A stretch of DNA of 64,000 nt from Rhizobium sp. CIAT894 (GCF_000172795.2 NZ_CP020947.1:2855001-2919000); one strand, 5' to 3'. Shown: positions 44,363 to 53,499, numbered from the stretch's first letter. Numbers and translations are program-made. The notes: generated from the sequence alone by a model not told the origin.

Positions 44363-45940
44363 TTATTTCAATAGATAGGCGTCGTACGTCTCATCGCTGC
44401 CGACGACCGGTCCGAAACGTTTGACGAGGTCGGTTGCGCTCAGGAAAGCTGCAATCTCATCCGGCGTCAGCGACAACCGCCACGCGTAGCTCTCATGCAA
44501 GGAGACAGGCGCGTTAATCTGATCAAGCCGCTGCGAAAGAAGAACGATAACAGGTACATGCTCGCTCTGTTGCAGCCGGCGTGCCGTTTGGAGAATATCG
44601 GCAAGGCTGAGCGAAAGCCGCGCATTGCGGGTATATCGCACGATGGCGCCGAACCGCTCCTCCCGCATCAGATAAGTGCGATTGGAAATATAATAAGGCA
44701 AGGCTTCCACGAGATAGTCGGGATCTGCCATGATGATCGCATCCTTGAGATCAGGGCGCGATTGAATGAACGCACCGAAATCCTTGCTTCGGCTCAAGGG
44801 GATTTCGGCGACGAAGGCCCGATTGAATTTCTCGAGACCGGACACAGCCTGTAGCGCCAACAATATCAGGAAGCATAGACGCCCGAACTTTACGATGCCG
44901 CCAGCATTCGTCACGCCGGTAACGCCCGCCTTTTCGCGCCGGACGTGTGCAGCGGCTGAGATCGCGATCATGAAAACCAGCCAGAGCGCCTGATGTCTGT
45001 ATCCGCCGGGATAGACAAGCGTAAAAAGCAGCGAAAGCCCTAAAAGAACGAGTGCCACTGCGATCATTGCCGGCGGCCGGTTCGCCAGCGCCAACAGACT
45101 GCCGTAGACAAGCACGGACATCAACGTCGCGAAAATTCCGGAAGCCAACGGATACGCCACGATCAGTTCAAGGATCCTGTCGGGATAGAACCCCATAAAA
45201 TGCGAGCTGGGCGCGGCAAGAGCACCAAGGGCAAGCAAAACGAAACTCTTGCCGGCGAGATCGTTCTGCCCCGTATCGTTGAAGGTCGGATAGACTGTCA
45301 CGAAACATAGAACAATTCCAACCGCGGCGATGGCAGCGGCCGTTGCCAAGGCCCGATATTCCGTCACGGAAGGCTTTGGTCGCACCAGAATCAGATCGAA
45401 AAACCAATAGGCAAGGAAACCACCGACGAGGACCACCGAATGGACGTTGGTGTTTGCCAGCAGTGCAAACAGCAGACCGAGCAATATCCCGTTGCGTGTC
45501 CGTTTCTCCCAACTCAGCACGATGAGGAAAACGACAAGCATGCTGATGCCATAATTTCGCGACATCGCGGCATAGTCGAAAATCGAAAAACTACTGCACA
45601 GCGACAGCAGCATGATGGAAGGCGGCAGTTTCAGCCTGAAAACAAGGAGATAAGTCGCCGCCGCCGCAATCATCAGCGCGAGGATCTTCAGGACGACAGG
45701 TGAGCCGACCACGATATAGCCGGCGCGCAGCAGAATATACCAGAGAGCAGGATGACCCTCGCCATGCATCTGGCGAAGCATGTCGATGAAATTGTTCCCC
45801 TGAAGGGCGAGTGACAATGCGCGAACCTCGTCACGCCAGACCGTTTCGGACCAGCAAAGCGCGGACGCCACCGCAAGCCAGACCATAAAGATCAGCACCT
45901 TGCCGAGCTTGGCGGATCGAGATTCACCGATAATAGACAC
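44363..45940 (-). CDS. multi-pass membrane protein, GT-C-like (ArnT/PMT-type) glycosyltransferase candidate
   Basis: A protein of about 525 residues with 10-12 hydrophobic segments, an N-terminal acidic pair and Trp in the first loop (CWSETVWRDEVRAL), and a periplasmic C-terminal domain (about 360-525). This layout fits GT-C lipid-linked-sugar transferases, where an acidic first loop is catalytic. Family membership is uncertain. The start is unclear: GTG 45940, TTG 45946 and TTG 45952 are close together, none with a strong ribosome site. It stands alone. Confidence 0.65.
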   Translation of the reverse strand: MSIIGESRSAKLGKVLIFMVWLAVASALCWSETVWRDEVRALSLALQGNNFIDMLRQMHGEGHPALWYILLRAGYIVVGSPVVLKILALMIAAAATYLLVFRLKLPPSIMLLSLCSSFSIFDYAAMSRNYGISMLVVFLIVLSWEKRTRNGILLGLLFALLANTNVHSVVLVGGFLAYWFFDLILVRPKPSVTEYRALATAAAIAAVGIVLCFVTVYPTFNDTGQNDLAGKSFVLLALGALAAPSSHFMGFYPDRILELIVAYPLASGIFATLMSVLVYGSLLALANRPPAMIAVALVLLGLSLLFTLVYPGGYRHQALWLVFMIAISAAAHVRREKAGVTGVTNAGGIVKFGRLCFLILLALQAVSGLEKFNRAFVAEIPLSRSKDFGAFIQSRPDLKDAIIMADPDYLVEALPYYISNRTYLMREERFGAIVRYTRNARLSLSLADILQTARRLQQSEHVPVIVLLSQRLDQINAPVSLHESYAWRLSLTPDEIAAFLSATDLVKRFGPVVGSDETYDAYLLK

Positions 45941-46043
45941 AATCAAGGCCAAGCAGCACGCACCCCAGTGACGAAAGCATGACGACCGTATCGGCGCGGA
46001 AATAATTTGGCGTTAAGTGTAGGCCTGAGCTGATTTTAGGGCG

Positions 46044-46289
46044 CTAGAATTTTCTCTCCCTCTCAAGAAGATGAATATCCTCGGCGACGTCTTCCATCCT
46101 TGCCAACAAGGCGGCTTGAGCGTCTCTTAAGCCCTGATTGTAGAAGTGCGGCCCAATCTCCTCGGCGAAGAAATCGAGCAGGAATTCGGCCGGCAATGCG
46201 CCGATGGGATCGAGTTCCCGGTCGAAATAAGCGCGGATGCGCGAAACGAGCCCAGCCTTTTCTTCCTTGGAAAATTCGATCTTCTTCAT
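46044..46289 (-). CDS. DUF2164 family protein
   Basis: An 81-residue protein matching DUF2164: MKKIEFSKEEKAGLVSRIRAYF, then ELDPIGALPAEFLLDFFAEEIGPHFYNQGLRDAQ. ATG at 46289 follows GGAGAGG. Soluble, helical, function unknown. It is divergent from azlC, with about 130 bp between. Confidence 0.85.
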   Translation of the reverse strand: MKKIEFSKEEKAGLVSRIRAYFDRELDPIGALPAEFLLDFFAEEIGPHFYNQGLRDAQAALLARMEDVAEDIHLLERERKF

Positions 46290-46421
46290 ACGTGCCTCTC
46301 CGACGAATGCGATTAGCACTTTGATGGTTCAGCGAAATCGATTGGTCAATCAACGAAATTCAATTGCCGCCGCAGGCCTTAGATCATAAGGAAAACCTGA
46401 ATTTCCAACAGGATCACCCAC

Positions 46422-47153
46422 ATGAATCGCGCCGACTTTGTTGAAGGTTTGCGGGGCGGCTCCGCCGTTGCGCTGGCGTCGGCGCCGTTTGGCGCGCTGT
46501 TCGGGGCGCTCGCGGTCGAAAACGGCCTGTCGCTTTCCGAGATCGCGTTTATGAGCGCCACCGTCTATGCCGGCGCCAGCCAGATGGTCGGCATCGAGCT
46601 CTTCGGCCACAATGTCCATGCCTGGCTGATCGTGCTGTCGATCCTCGCCGTCAATTTCCGCCACGTGCTCTATTCGGCGGCCCTCGCGCGCTATATCGGC
46701 CATTTCACGCCGCTGCAGAAATTCCTCACTTTCTTCCTGCTCGTCGATCCGCAATTTGCCGAAGCGGTGAAACGCAGCGAGTCCGGCCGGCCACTCACCT
46801 TCGCCTGGTATTTCGGTTTCGGCATCATCATCTACATTCCCTGGGTGCTGATCAGCGTCGCCGGCGGCCTGCTCGGCAAATTCATCGGCGACCCCAAGGC
46901 GATTGGTCTCGATATCCTGCTGCCGGCCTATTTCCTCGGCATCGTCCTCGGCTTCCGCAAGCGTGACAATTTCCTGCCCGTGGCCCTCGTCAGCGCCGTG
47001 GCTTCCGTGCTCGCCTATCGCTATGTCGGTTCGCCCTGGCATGTGAGCCTCGGTGCGGCCGCCGGCATCGTGCTCGCCGCGCTGCTGCCATTGCCGTCGC
47101 CGGAGCCTGATCTCGAAGCCGACGCTCTGCAATCCGAAGTGCACGAGGTCTGA
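46422..47153 (+). CDS. azlC: AzlC family branched-chain amino acid export subunit
   Basis: A 243-residue membrane protein, AzlC/YgaZ family: GLRGGSAVALASAPFGALFGALAVENG, then MSATVYAGASQMVGIELFG and VNFRHVLYSAAL. Together with the small AzlD partner it is thought to export branched-chain amino acids or related compounds. It ends 3 bp before azlD. Confidence 0.92.
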   Translation: MNRADFVEGLRGGSAVALASAPFGALFGALAVENGLSLSEIAFMSATVYAGASQMVGIELFGHNVHAWLIVLSILAVNFRHVLYSAALARYIGHFTPLQKFLTFFLLVDPQFAEAVKRSESGRPLTFAWYFGFGIIIYIPWVLISVAGGLLGKFIGDPKAIGLDILLPAYFLGIVLGFRKRDNFLPVALVSAVASVLAYRYVGSPWHVSLGAAAGIVLAALLPLPSPEPDLEADALQSEVHEV

Positions 47154-47156
47154 GCC

Positions 47157-47465
47157 ATGGAATTCGATCTTCACATGGCGCTCGTCATCCTCGCCGCCGC
47201 AGTCGCCACCTTCGCCACCCGCATCGGCGGCTATATCCTCATCACCCGGATGAAAAGCATTCCGCCGCGCATGGAAGCGGCGCTGAACGCCGTGCCGGCC
47301 GCCGTGCTGACGACGCTGGTCGCACCTGCCTTCTTCATCGGTGGATGGGAATCGAAGCTGGCGCTGATCGTCGCTCTCTTCGTCGGCCTGCGCTTCAGCC
47401 ATACATGGATGCTGGTTGCCGCCTGGATCGTCGTGATGATCTGGCGCCATGCCGGCGGCTTCTGA
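47157..47465 (+). CDS. azlD: AzlD family membrane partner of AzlC
   Basis: A 102-residue protein with about four transmembrane segments: MEFDLHMALVILAAAVATFATRIGGY, then MEAALNAVPAAVLTTLVAPAFFIGG. It forms an exporter with AzlC from the same operon. The gene ends 12 bp from the end of the convergent aminopeptidase. Confidence 0.92.
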   Translation: MEFDLHMALVILAAAVATFATRIGGYILITRMKSIPPRMEAALNAVPAAVLTTLVAPAFFIGGWESKLALIVALFVGLRFSHTWMLVAAWIVVMIWRHAGGF

Positions 47466-47477
47466 GCCAGTATTCTC

Positions 47478-49313
47478 CTAATACTCCAGCGGCAGCGTGG
47501 CGTTTTCGAGCCATGCCCTGGCATCGCGATCGTGGATCAGCGGCATCAGCGCCTCGCATGTGCGGCGGTGATAGTCGTTGAACCAGTGCAGCTCGTCATG
47601 GGTCAGAAGCTCCGGAATGACGAGGCTGCGGTCGATCGGGCAGAAGGTCAGCGTCTCGAAGCCGAGCATCGGCGCATCGCCGCCATCGATCTCCTCGGCG
47701 CCGCGCACATAGACGAGGTTCTCGATGCGGATGCCGAAGCTGCCGGGCCGATAATAACCCGGCTCGTTAGAAAGGATCATGCCGGGCAGCAGTTCCTGCG
47801 TCGAAAGCCTGGAAATGCGCTGTGGCCCCTCATGCACCGAGAGATAGGAACCGACGCCATGGCCCGTGCCGTGAGCGAAATCGGCGCCGGCCCGCCACAG
47901 AGCGATGCGCGCCAGCGGATCGAGGTCGCAGCCGCGCGTGCCCTTCGGGAAACGCGCCGTGCTGATCTGGATCATCCCCTTCAGCACCAGCGTGAAGAAG
48001 CGCCGATGCTCTTCCGAGACCGTGCCGATGCCGACGGTGCGGGTGATATCGGTAGTGCCGTTGATATATTGCGCGCCGGAATCGATCAGGAAGAGTTCGC
48101 CGGCCTCGATCATCCGGTTGGTCTCGGTCGTCACCCGGTAATGCATGATCGCCGCATGTTCGCCGGCGCCCGAAATCGTGTCGAAGGAAATATCCTTCAG
48201 CGGGTTCTGCATGCTCTCGCCGACGCGGGCCCGCGTCGCTTCGAGATGTTCGGCGGCGGCGATTTCGCTCACCGTGCCGGGCTTCGTCTGTGACAGCCAA
48301 TAGAGGAATTCCACCATCGCCGCCCCGTCCTGCAGGTGCGCGGCCGCCGAGCCGTTGATCTCGACGTCGTTTTTCACCGCGCGCGGCAGCTTGGCGGGGT
48401 CGGCGCCTTCCACCACCTCGCCGCCGGCCTTGCGGATGATCTCAGCCAGCGCATAGGAGGCGATATCGGGATCGATCAATATCCGGCCGCCGTCCCTGGA
48501 AACGGCAGAAAGCCTCTCCTCCAGCGCCGAGGGCGGCAACTGCGTAGAGATTTGCCCGAGATAGGCTTCGGGCTCGATGCCGGTCTTGCGCTTGTCGAGG
48601 AAAAGCTCGGCTCGCCCCTCGGCATGGATGATGGCGCGCGCCAACGGATGCGGCGTGTGCGGCACATCGGCGCCACGGATATTGAAGGTCCAGGCGACCG
48701 AGGAGGGATCGGCGATCAGCACTGCAGAAAGGTTCTTCTTCGAAAGATCGGCTGCGATCGTCGCGATCTTGTCGCTCGCCAGCACGCCTGCCTGGGCGAC
48801 GTTCTGGATGCCGACGGCGCCGAGCGGCTCGGCTGGCCGGTCGCTCCAAAGCCTGTCGAGCGGGTTGTGCGGCAGGAAGACCAGCGTCCCGCCGATCTGC
48901 GAAAGCGCCCTATCCAGACGGCGCACCTCGGCACCGGCATGCAGCCAGGGATCGATGCCGAGCCGCAGGCCCTTGGCTCCGTTGGCGCCTAGCCAGAGAT
49001 GCGGCGGCTCATTGACGAGATCGCCGCCCGTAAACACCGAACCGTCGACCTGTTCGGCAAGCTGCGTCACATAGCGCCCGTCGACGAAGACGATTGCCTG
49101 CGTGCGCAGGATCAGCGCAATCCCGGCCGAACCGGTGAAGCCCGTCAGCCATGCCAGGCGTTCCGAACATGCCGGAACATATTCGCCATTGAACTCGTCG
49201 GCGCGCGGCACGAGGAAGGCGTCGATGCCGAGCGAATCGAAAGCAGCGCGCAGCGCCGATACCCGATCCCTGCCGAAATGCGGCGTGGAAGTGACCTCGA
49301 AAGACTGGAACAT
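47478..49313 (-). CDS. Xaa-Pro aminopeptidase (aminopeptidase P, M24B)
   Basis: A 611-residue member of the long aminopeptidase P group (two creatinase-like N-terminal domains plus a catalytic pita-bread domain). The dinuclear metal ligands are Asp in LFLIDSGAQYINGTTDITRT, His in GTGHGVGSYLSVHEGP, and Glu in LSNEPGYY and IRIENLVYV. It removes N-terminal residues that precede proline. It is predicted cytoplasmic and stands alone between azlD and the small 49593 gene. Confidence 0.93.
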   Translation of the reverse strand: MFQSFEVTSTPHFGRDRVSALRAAFDSLGIDAFLVPRADEFNGEYVPACSERLAWLTGFTGSAGIALILRTQAIVFVDGRYVTQLAEQVDGSVFTGGDLVNEPPHLWLGANGAKGLRLGIDPWLHAGAEVRRLDRALSQIGGTLVFLPHNPLDRLWSDRPAEPLGAVGIQNVAQAGVLASDKIATIAADLSKKNLSAVLIADPSSVAWTFNIRGADVPHTPHPLARAIIHAEGRAELFLDKRKTGIEPEAYLGQISTQLPPSALEERLSAVSRDGGRILIDPDIASYALAEIIRKAGGEVVEGADPAKLPRAVKNDVEINGSAAAHLQDGAAMVEFLYWLSQTKPGTVSEIAAAEHLEATRARVGESMQNPLKDISFDTISGAGEHAAIMHYRVTTETNRMIEAGELFLIDSGAQYINGTTDITRTVGIGTVSEEHRRFFTLVLKGMIQISTARFPKGTRGCDLDPLARIALWRAGADFAHGTGHGVGSYLSVHEGPQRISRLSTQELLPGMILSNEPGYYRPGSFGIRIENLVYVRGAEEIDGGDAPMLGFETLTFCPIDRSLVIPELLTHDELHWFNDYHRRTCEALMPLIHDRDARAWLENATLPLEY

Positions 49314-49437
49314 GCTGGAAAACCCGAATGGTTGAGACGAATCCGGTTAATGGGATGCCGGCCATGTTATCGAAATTTCAACCGATGGGGAGAAAAAGCG
49401 ACGAAACGAGTCGAAACCCCTGGGGCCTCTCAACATT

Positions 49438-49466
49438 TTGACAGAACTGTGACGCCAAAAGTTAAT
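49438..49466 (+). promoter_or_regulatory. candidate promoter of the small 49593 gene
   Basis: TTGACA (49438-49443), 17 bases, then GTTAAT (49461-49466). The -35 is perfect but the -10 is weak, and the leader would be about 120 bases. A TATATA near 49538 is an alternative -10 without a clear -35. Confidence 0.4.
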
Positions 49467-49592
49467 TTGGCACGCTTTATGCATTGGCCGCATGGCTCCC
49501 ATGAGCGAAACCCTCTGCCTCCGCATTTCAGAATAGCTATATAGGCGCCATCGAACGGTTTGCGATGAACCGGCAACAAAGGAATTATTGAA

Positions 49593-49766
49593 ATGACCGC
49601 CTCTCTCTCGCGCTTCGCATATGGCAGCCCGGTTCAGGCTGGCGAACGCCAGACCGTACGTCACGTGATCGGCGCCCGCCGCCCGCAGAATGAGGACAGC
49701 CTCAAGCTGCTCGGCGCCGGCCAGCGCGCCGCGCGCCACAAGGGCGCCCCCAGCTACGCGTTCTAA
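49593..49766 (+). CDS. small basic protein of 57 residues, unrecognised
   Basis: ATG at 49593, stop TAA at 49764-49766; the product starts MTASLSRFAYGSPVQAGERQ and ends RHKGAPSYAF. AAGGA lies 9 bases upstream. The protein is basic, with the repeated theme RRPQNEDSLKLLGAGQRAARHKG, and no membrane segment or signal peptide. It is flanked by a candidate promoter and followed by a strong terminator, so it looks like an independent unit. I do not recognise the family. Codon use is consistent with a real gene. Confidence 0.6.
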   Translation: MTASLSRFAYGSPVQAGERQTVRHVIGARRPQNEDSLKLLGAGQRAARHKGAPSYAF

Positions 49767-49878
49767 GTCAGAAAGCCTGTCCGTCTCCTCCCTCCCGGAC
49801 CGGCCTATTGGAATGCAGTAGAGCCCGCTCGAGCCTCCTCCCCTTGAGTTCGCGGGCATTGACCGGATAGACCGGTCC

Positions 49879-49907
49879 AAGGCGGTGCCATCGGCGCCGC
49901 CTTTTTT
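49879..49907 (+). terminator. strong rho-independent terminator
   Basis: Stem AAGGCGGTGCC (49879-49889) / GGCGCCGCCTT (49893-49903) with one G-U pair, 3-base loop ATC, and T run 49902-49907. It lies about 110 bp after the small 57-residue gene. Confidence 0.85.
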
Positions 49908-49982
49908 GTTGTGTTGAGGCGAGTTTGATTATTTTCGGGGCGGTGCAAAGAATGGTTTCGCCTCGGTGAAATGCACAACCTC

Positions 49983-50148
49983 TCCTCCCTCATCCCTGTG
50001 CTCGTCACAGGGATCCAGCGCGCCCAAGTCCTTGGGCGTGGGAAACTCTTCAAAGTCTGCTGGAGTCATTCACGGCGCGGACGCGCCGTGGCTGGATTCC
50101 TGTGACATCCCTCGGGTCGAAGCCCGAGGACAGGAATGAGGGTGGGAG
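49983..50148 (+). repeat. mosaic palindromic intergenic repeat, copy 2 (forward, with nested hairpin)
   Basis: Same order of hairpins as copy 1. In place of the short loop of the last hairpin there is a second palindrome, CCTCGGG-tcgaag-CCCGAGG (about 50110-50129), so the element is longer. Confidence 0.85.
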
Positions 50149-50198
50149 GACGCGGAGCGCCTACAGCAGGCGTGCTGCAGACCCAGCCTCAAAAAAAC

Positions 50199-51077
50199 TC
50201 ACGGCCGATCGAAATGGATCGTCACCCAGCCGTTGCGCCAAATCGTCCTGACATGCCGAAGCCGCGCGCCGCTATAGGCGGCAATCACCTTCCAGCGCTG
50301 CGCGGCGAGAATGCCCGAAAGGATCACCGATCCGCCGGGTGCCAGATGCATCGCAAGCTTCGGCGCCATCTTAATCAGCGGCCGGGCCAGAATATTGGCG
50401 ATGATGAGATCGAAAGGACCGTGTTCGGAAAAGGCCGTCGAATGGAAACCCGGCGCGGTCCGGGTGACGATACCCGAGGCGATGCCATTGCGGCGCACGT
50501 TTTCAGCGGCGACCTTGGTTGCGATCGGATCGATGTCGGTGGCAAGCACCGGAATGTTCTTAAGCTTACGCACCGCAATCGCCAGCACACCGCTGCCGGT
50601 GCCGAGATCGAGCGCATTGCGGACCGGGCGTGAACGCACGACGGCGTCGATCACCTCGAGGCAGCCTGCCGTCGTTCCGTGATGGCCGGTGCCGAAGGCC
50701 TGGCCGGCATCGATCTCGATGGCGATATCGCCGGGGCGGACCTTGTCGCGGTCATGCGAGCCGTGCACCAGAAAGCGCCCTGCCCTGACGGGCTTCAGCC
50801 CCTCCAGCGATTTCACCACCCAGTCGACATCGGGAATGACTTCCCGCTGCAACTGGGCATCAGGAAAGGCGCTCTTGAGAGCTGCCTCGACGCGGGAGCG
50901 CACATCGGCCTCGTCCTCGGTCATCATATAGATCGAGGCTTCCCAAATATCTTTCTTCTCATCAATTTCGGTGGTGCCGATGGCAAAGTCTTCTTCGCCG
51001 AAGACTTCGCTCAGAAGGTCGAGAATCTCTTCGGCCTTGCTTTCGGTCGTCGTCACGTAAAGGCGGATTTCACTCAC
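50199..51077 (-). CDS. prmA: ribosomal protein L11 methyltransferase
   Basis: A 292-residue PrmA that methylates L11. The L11-binding N-terminal domain covers about 1-115. The SAM-binding motif I is ALDLGTGSGVLAIAVRKL, and FDLIIANILARPLIKMAP is the family-specific catalytic region. GQAFGTGHHGTT precedes motif I as in all PrmA proteins. The start is GTG at 51077. Confidence 0.95.
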   Translation of the reverse strand: MSEIRLYVTTTESKAEEILDLLSEVFGEEDFAIGTTEIDEKKDIWEASIYMMTEDEADVRSRVEAALKSAFPDAQLQREVIPDVDWVVKSLEGLKPVRAGRFLVHGSHDRDKVRPGDIAIEIDAGQAFGTGHHGTTAGCLEVIDAVVRSRPVRNALDLGTGSGVLAIAVRKLKNIPVLATDIDPIATKVAAENVRRNGIASGIVTRTAPGFHSTAFSEHGPFDLIIANILARPLIKMAPKLAMHLAPGGSVILSGILAAQRWKVIAAYSGARLRHVRTIWRNGWVTIHFDRP

Positions 51078-51145
51078 GATAGGCGGTCTTTCCCGTTGCC
51101 GTTGCCCGCCACCGATCGAGCCAACGCCCTGTCATGCGCAAGCCG

Positions 51146-51748
51146 TCATCCCTTGTTGACGAGATTCTCCAGCTTCTTTACCGCCGTGTCCGGGTTTTCG
51201 CCATAGGCGATCGTTCCGGAAAACCGGCCGGCCGAATCGAGCAGAAACACCGAGGCGGTGTGATCCATCGTATAGTCGCCGTTCGGATCCTTCTCGTCGA
51301 CCGGCACTTTCTTGGCGTAGACGCGGAACCCCTTGATCACCTCGGCGATTTTATCAGGCGGACCCGAAATGCCGATGATGCGCTTGGAAACATTGGAAAC
51401 ATATTCGTTCATGATCTCGGGCGTGTCACGCTCCGGATCGACGGTCACGAAATAGGCCTGCAGCTTGTCACCCTTGGGATCGACCTTCTCCATCCAGCCG
51501 TTCAACTCGAAAAGCGTCGTCGGGCAGACTTCCGGGCAATGGGTGAAGCCGAAAAACAGAGCCGTCGGCTTGCCGCGCAGCGCCTCTTCGGTGATCGGCT
51601 GTCCGCTCTGGGAAACCAGGGTAAAGGGTACGCCGAAGGGCGGTTCCGCCACGACATCCCCGGACTTCGTGGGGAAGAACTCAATCGCGCCGAGAATGCC
51701 GGCAAGTATCAGGACACCGACCCAGACGGCGATGCGGAATGTCTTCAT
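51146..51748 (-). CDS. SCO1/SenC family copper chaperone-like thioredoxin-fold protein
   Basis: A 200-residue membrane-anchored protein (N-terminal helix about 6-24) with a thioredoxin-like domain. The copper-binding site is Cys71 and Cys75 in THCPEVCPTT plus His163 in TMDHTASVF. Sco proteins help assemble the CuA centre of cytochrome c oxidase. Two ATGs, 51754 and 51748, are in frame; the second is used. It lies 68 bp upstream of prmA in the same direction. Confidence 0.92.
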   Translation of the reverse strand: MKTFRIAVWVGVLILAGILGAIEFFPTKSGDVVAEPPFGVPFTLVSQSGQPITEEALRGKPTALFFGFTHCPEVCPTTLFELNGWMEKVDPKGDKLQAYFVTVDPERDTPEIMNEYVSNVSKRIIGISGPPDKIAEVIKGFRVYAKKVPVDEKDPNGDYTMDHTASVFLLDSAGRFSGTIAYGENPDTAVKKLENLVNKG

Positions 51749-52163
51749 TGGCATGATCCTCGATCCAGGCGGCTATCTGCCGTCCGCCCCTTGGCTCGCG
51801 TGATTATAGTTCCGATCGCAGGCGCGCAATTCAAGAATATGTTTCCCAAGCTGTGATGAATTATCTCGCCGCTGGAAATTGCCACGGCGACGAAATCGTC
51901 AAAGGAATCGGCATGGACCAAAAGTGCCATGCCCTTCAACGGCTTGCCTTCAAAGCGCGTCGTATCGAACTTGCCTCGTACGACGGTTTTGGCGTTTTGT
52001 TTTCCTGCCTGTCGTTATCCCCCAGCGGCCCACGTCCGGGCGACGGACGCACGAAAGAAGGGCAATCCCAAAATACATATCGTTAGGAAAGACTTAAGCC
52101 GTCACATCTATATTTAAAAGCCATCACTTCTGCCGCCGGGGACAACTGGGAAGAATTCTGATC
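51749..52163. other. cheW upstream region with degenerate palindromic repeat
   Basis: 415 bases without a supported gene. They hold the degenerate repeat 51951-52050 and, closer to cheW, TTAG-N7-TTAA (52083-52097), one base off the CtrA consensus. Confidence 0.5.
51951..52050. repeat. degenerate relative of the 19245 palindromic repeat
   Basis: AAAGCGCGTCGTATCGAACTTG, a diverged second arm, then TTGTTTTCCTGCCTGTCGTTATCC and TCCGGGCGACGGAC follow the same order as the element at 19245-19349. Confidence 0.55.
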
Positions 52164-52634
52164 ATGAACAACAACAATGCCATCAAGCAGTCGGGTGCTT
52201 ATCTCGAAATCGTTTCGTTCCATCTGGGCGATCAGGAATTCTGCATCGACATCATGGCCATCCGCGAAATCCGCGGCTGGGCGCCCGTGACGCCGATGCC
52301 GCACACCCCGCCCTATGTGCTGGGCCTGATCAACCTGCGCGGCGCAGTCATCCCGGTCATCGACATGGCCTGCCGCCTCGGCATGAAAATGACCGAGCCC
52401 TCCGAGCGCTCGGCGATCATCGTCACCGACATCGCCGGCAAACTGGTCGGCCTGCTGGTCGAACAGGTTTCCGACATGATGACCATCAAGAGCGAAGACC
52501 TGCAGCCGCCGCCGGAAATCATCCCGGAAGCCCAGCGCGCCTTCTGCCGCGGCATCGTCGCGCTGGAAAAGACCATGGTCTGCTTCCTGAACCTCGACAC
52601 CGTCATCGCCGACGAACTGAATCAGGCGGCTTGA
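52164..52634 (+). CDS. cheW: chemotaxis coupling protein CheW
   Basis: A 156-residue CheW that links chemoreceptors to the CheA kinase. The fold's two SH3-like barrels show FHLGDQEFCIDIMAIREIRGW, PYVLGLINLRGAVIPVIDMACRLGM and GLLVEQVSDMMTI. It is an orphan, with no che genes adjacent; rhizobia carry several CheW copies. A terminator follows directly, so it is a single-gene unit. Confidence 0.95.
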   Translation: MNNNNAIKQSGAYLEIVSFHLGDQEFCIDIMAIREIRGWAPVTPMPHTPPYVLGLINLRGAVIPVIDMACRLGMKMTEPSERSAIIVTDIAGKLVGLLVEQVSDMMTIKSEDLQPPPEIIPEAQRAFCRGIVALEKTMVCFLNLDTVIADELNQAA

Positions 52635-52656
52635 TATTTTTCCATTCTGGCGTTGG

Positions 52657-52682
52657 AAGGCCCGGTTTGTCCGGGCCTTTTC
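52657..52682 (+). terminator. rho-independent terminator of cheW
   Basis: AAGGCCCGG (52657-52665) / CCGGGCCTT (52671-52679), perfect 9-bp stem, loop TTTGT, then T residues to 52681. Confidence 0.85.
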
Positions 52683-52725
52683 GTTTGAAGAAGACATCTC
52701 CAATCTCTCCGAGTCGCATGGCACA

Positions 52726-52870
52726 CCCTCTCCTCCCTCATCTCTGTGCTCGTCACATAGATCCAGCCACCGCGCGTCTGCGCGGTGAATGGCTCGCTTG
52801 TCAAAAAGAGTCTCCCGCGCCCAAGGACTTGGGCACGCTGGATGCCTGTGACAAGCACAGGCATGAGGGA
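52726..52870 (-). repeat. mosaic palindromic intergenic repeat, copy 3 (reverse)
   Basis: Read on the minus strand it follows the order of copy 1: AAGTCCTTGGGC hairpin, then the CACCGCGC/GCGCGGTG hairpin; it is bounded by CTGTG/CACAG hairpins. Some arms are mutated (CTCGTCACATAGAT), suggesting an older copy. Confidence 0.8.
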
Positions 52871-52926
52871 ACTCGGAGAGATGCACTACTCAAGATGAAA
52901 CTCGCGTTGCGCACCAACCTGCAGCC

Positions 52927-53421
52927 TTATTGCGGCTTCCCATTTTTCCACGTCACACTCTGCCCATAGAGCGGTATCGTCGAGATCGACATCTTCGCCG
53001 AGCCGTCCGTCAGTTCCCTGGAATGGGCGAGGTATATCAGCGTGTCGTTGGTCTTGTCGTAGATGCGGTTGACGACCAGCGTCTTCCAGATCAGCGACAT
53101 GCCCTGGCGGAACACTTCGCTGCCATCCTTGGACAGGTCGATATTGCCGATCTCGATCGGCCCCGTCTGCCGGCAGGCGATGGAATTGTTGGAGGGATCT
53201 TCGAACCAATTGCCGTTCTTGAACCGATCGATCAGGCTGCGGTCGAAATAGGTGACGTGGCAGGTGACGCCCTTGACCTCGGGATCGGAGAGCGCCTCAA
53301 CAATGATGTCATTGCCGATCCAGTCGACCCCGACCTTGCCGACGACTTCGGCCGAGGCGGTGCCTGCGGAAAGGGCGGCGAAAGAAAAGGCAGCGAGGAA
53401 AAGATTGCGCAGCTTGGACAT
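52927..53421 (-). CDS. creA: CreA family periplasmic protein
   Basis: A 164-residue CreA-family protein with an N-terminal signal peptide (cut near ASAEVVG, about residue 24). The mature domain has VGVDWIGNDIIVEALSDPEVKGVTCHVTYFDRS and SIACRQTGPI, with two cysteines for a probable disulfide. ATG at 53421 is preferred over the upstream open frame because it begins a clean signal peptide. Function of the family is unknown. Confidence 0.9.
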   Translation of the reverse strand: MSKLRNLFLAAFSFAALSAGTASAEVVGKVGVDWIGNDIIVEALSDPEVKGVTCHVTYFDRSLIDRFKNGNWFEDPSNNSIACRQTGPIEIGNIDLSKDGSEVFRQGMSLIWKTLVVNRIYDKTNDTLIYLAHSRELTDGSAKMSISTIPLYGQSVTWKNGKPQ

Positions 53422-53499
53422 GGCGGCTCCCTGGATGATCCGCCTTCTAGATAAGCATGCACCCATGCTTTGCAAGAAATGGCGCCCCGGCGGAAGCGA

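Larger units (their letters stand above)
49767..50198. other. intergenic region with terminator and repeat copy 2
   Basis: 432 bases holding the terminator (49879-49907) and the mosaic repeat (49983-50148). No further gene seen. Confidence 0.6.
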
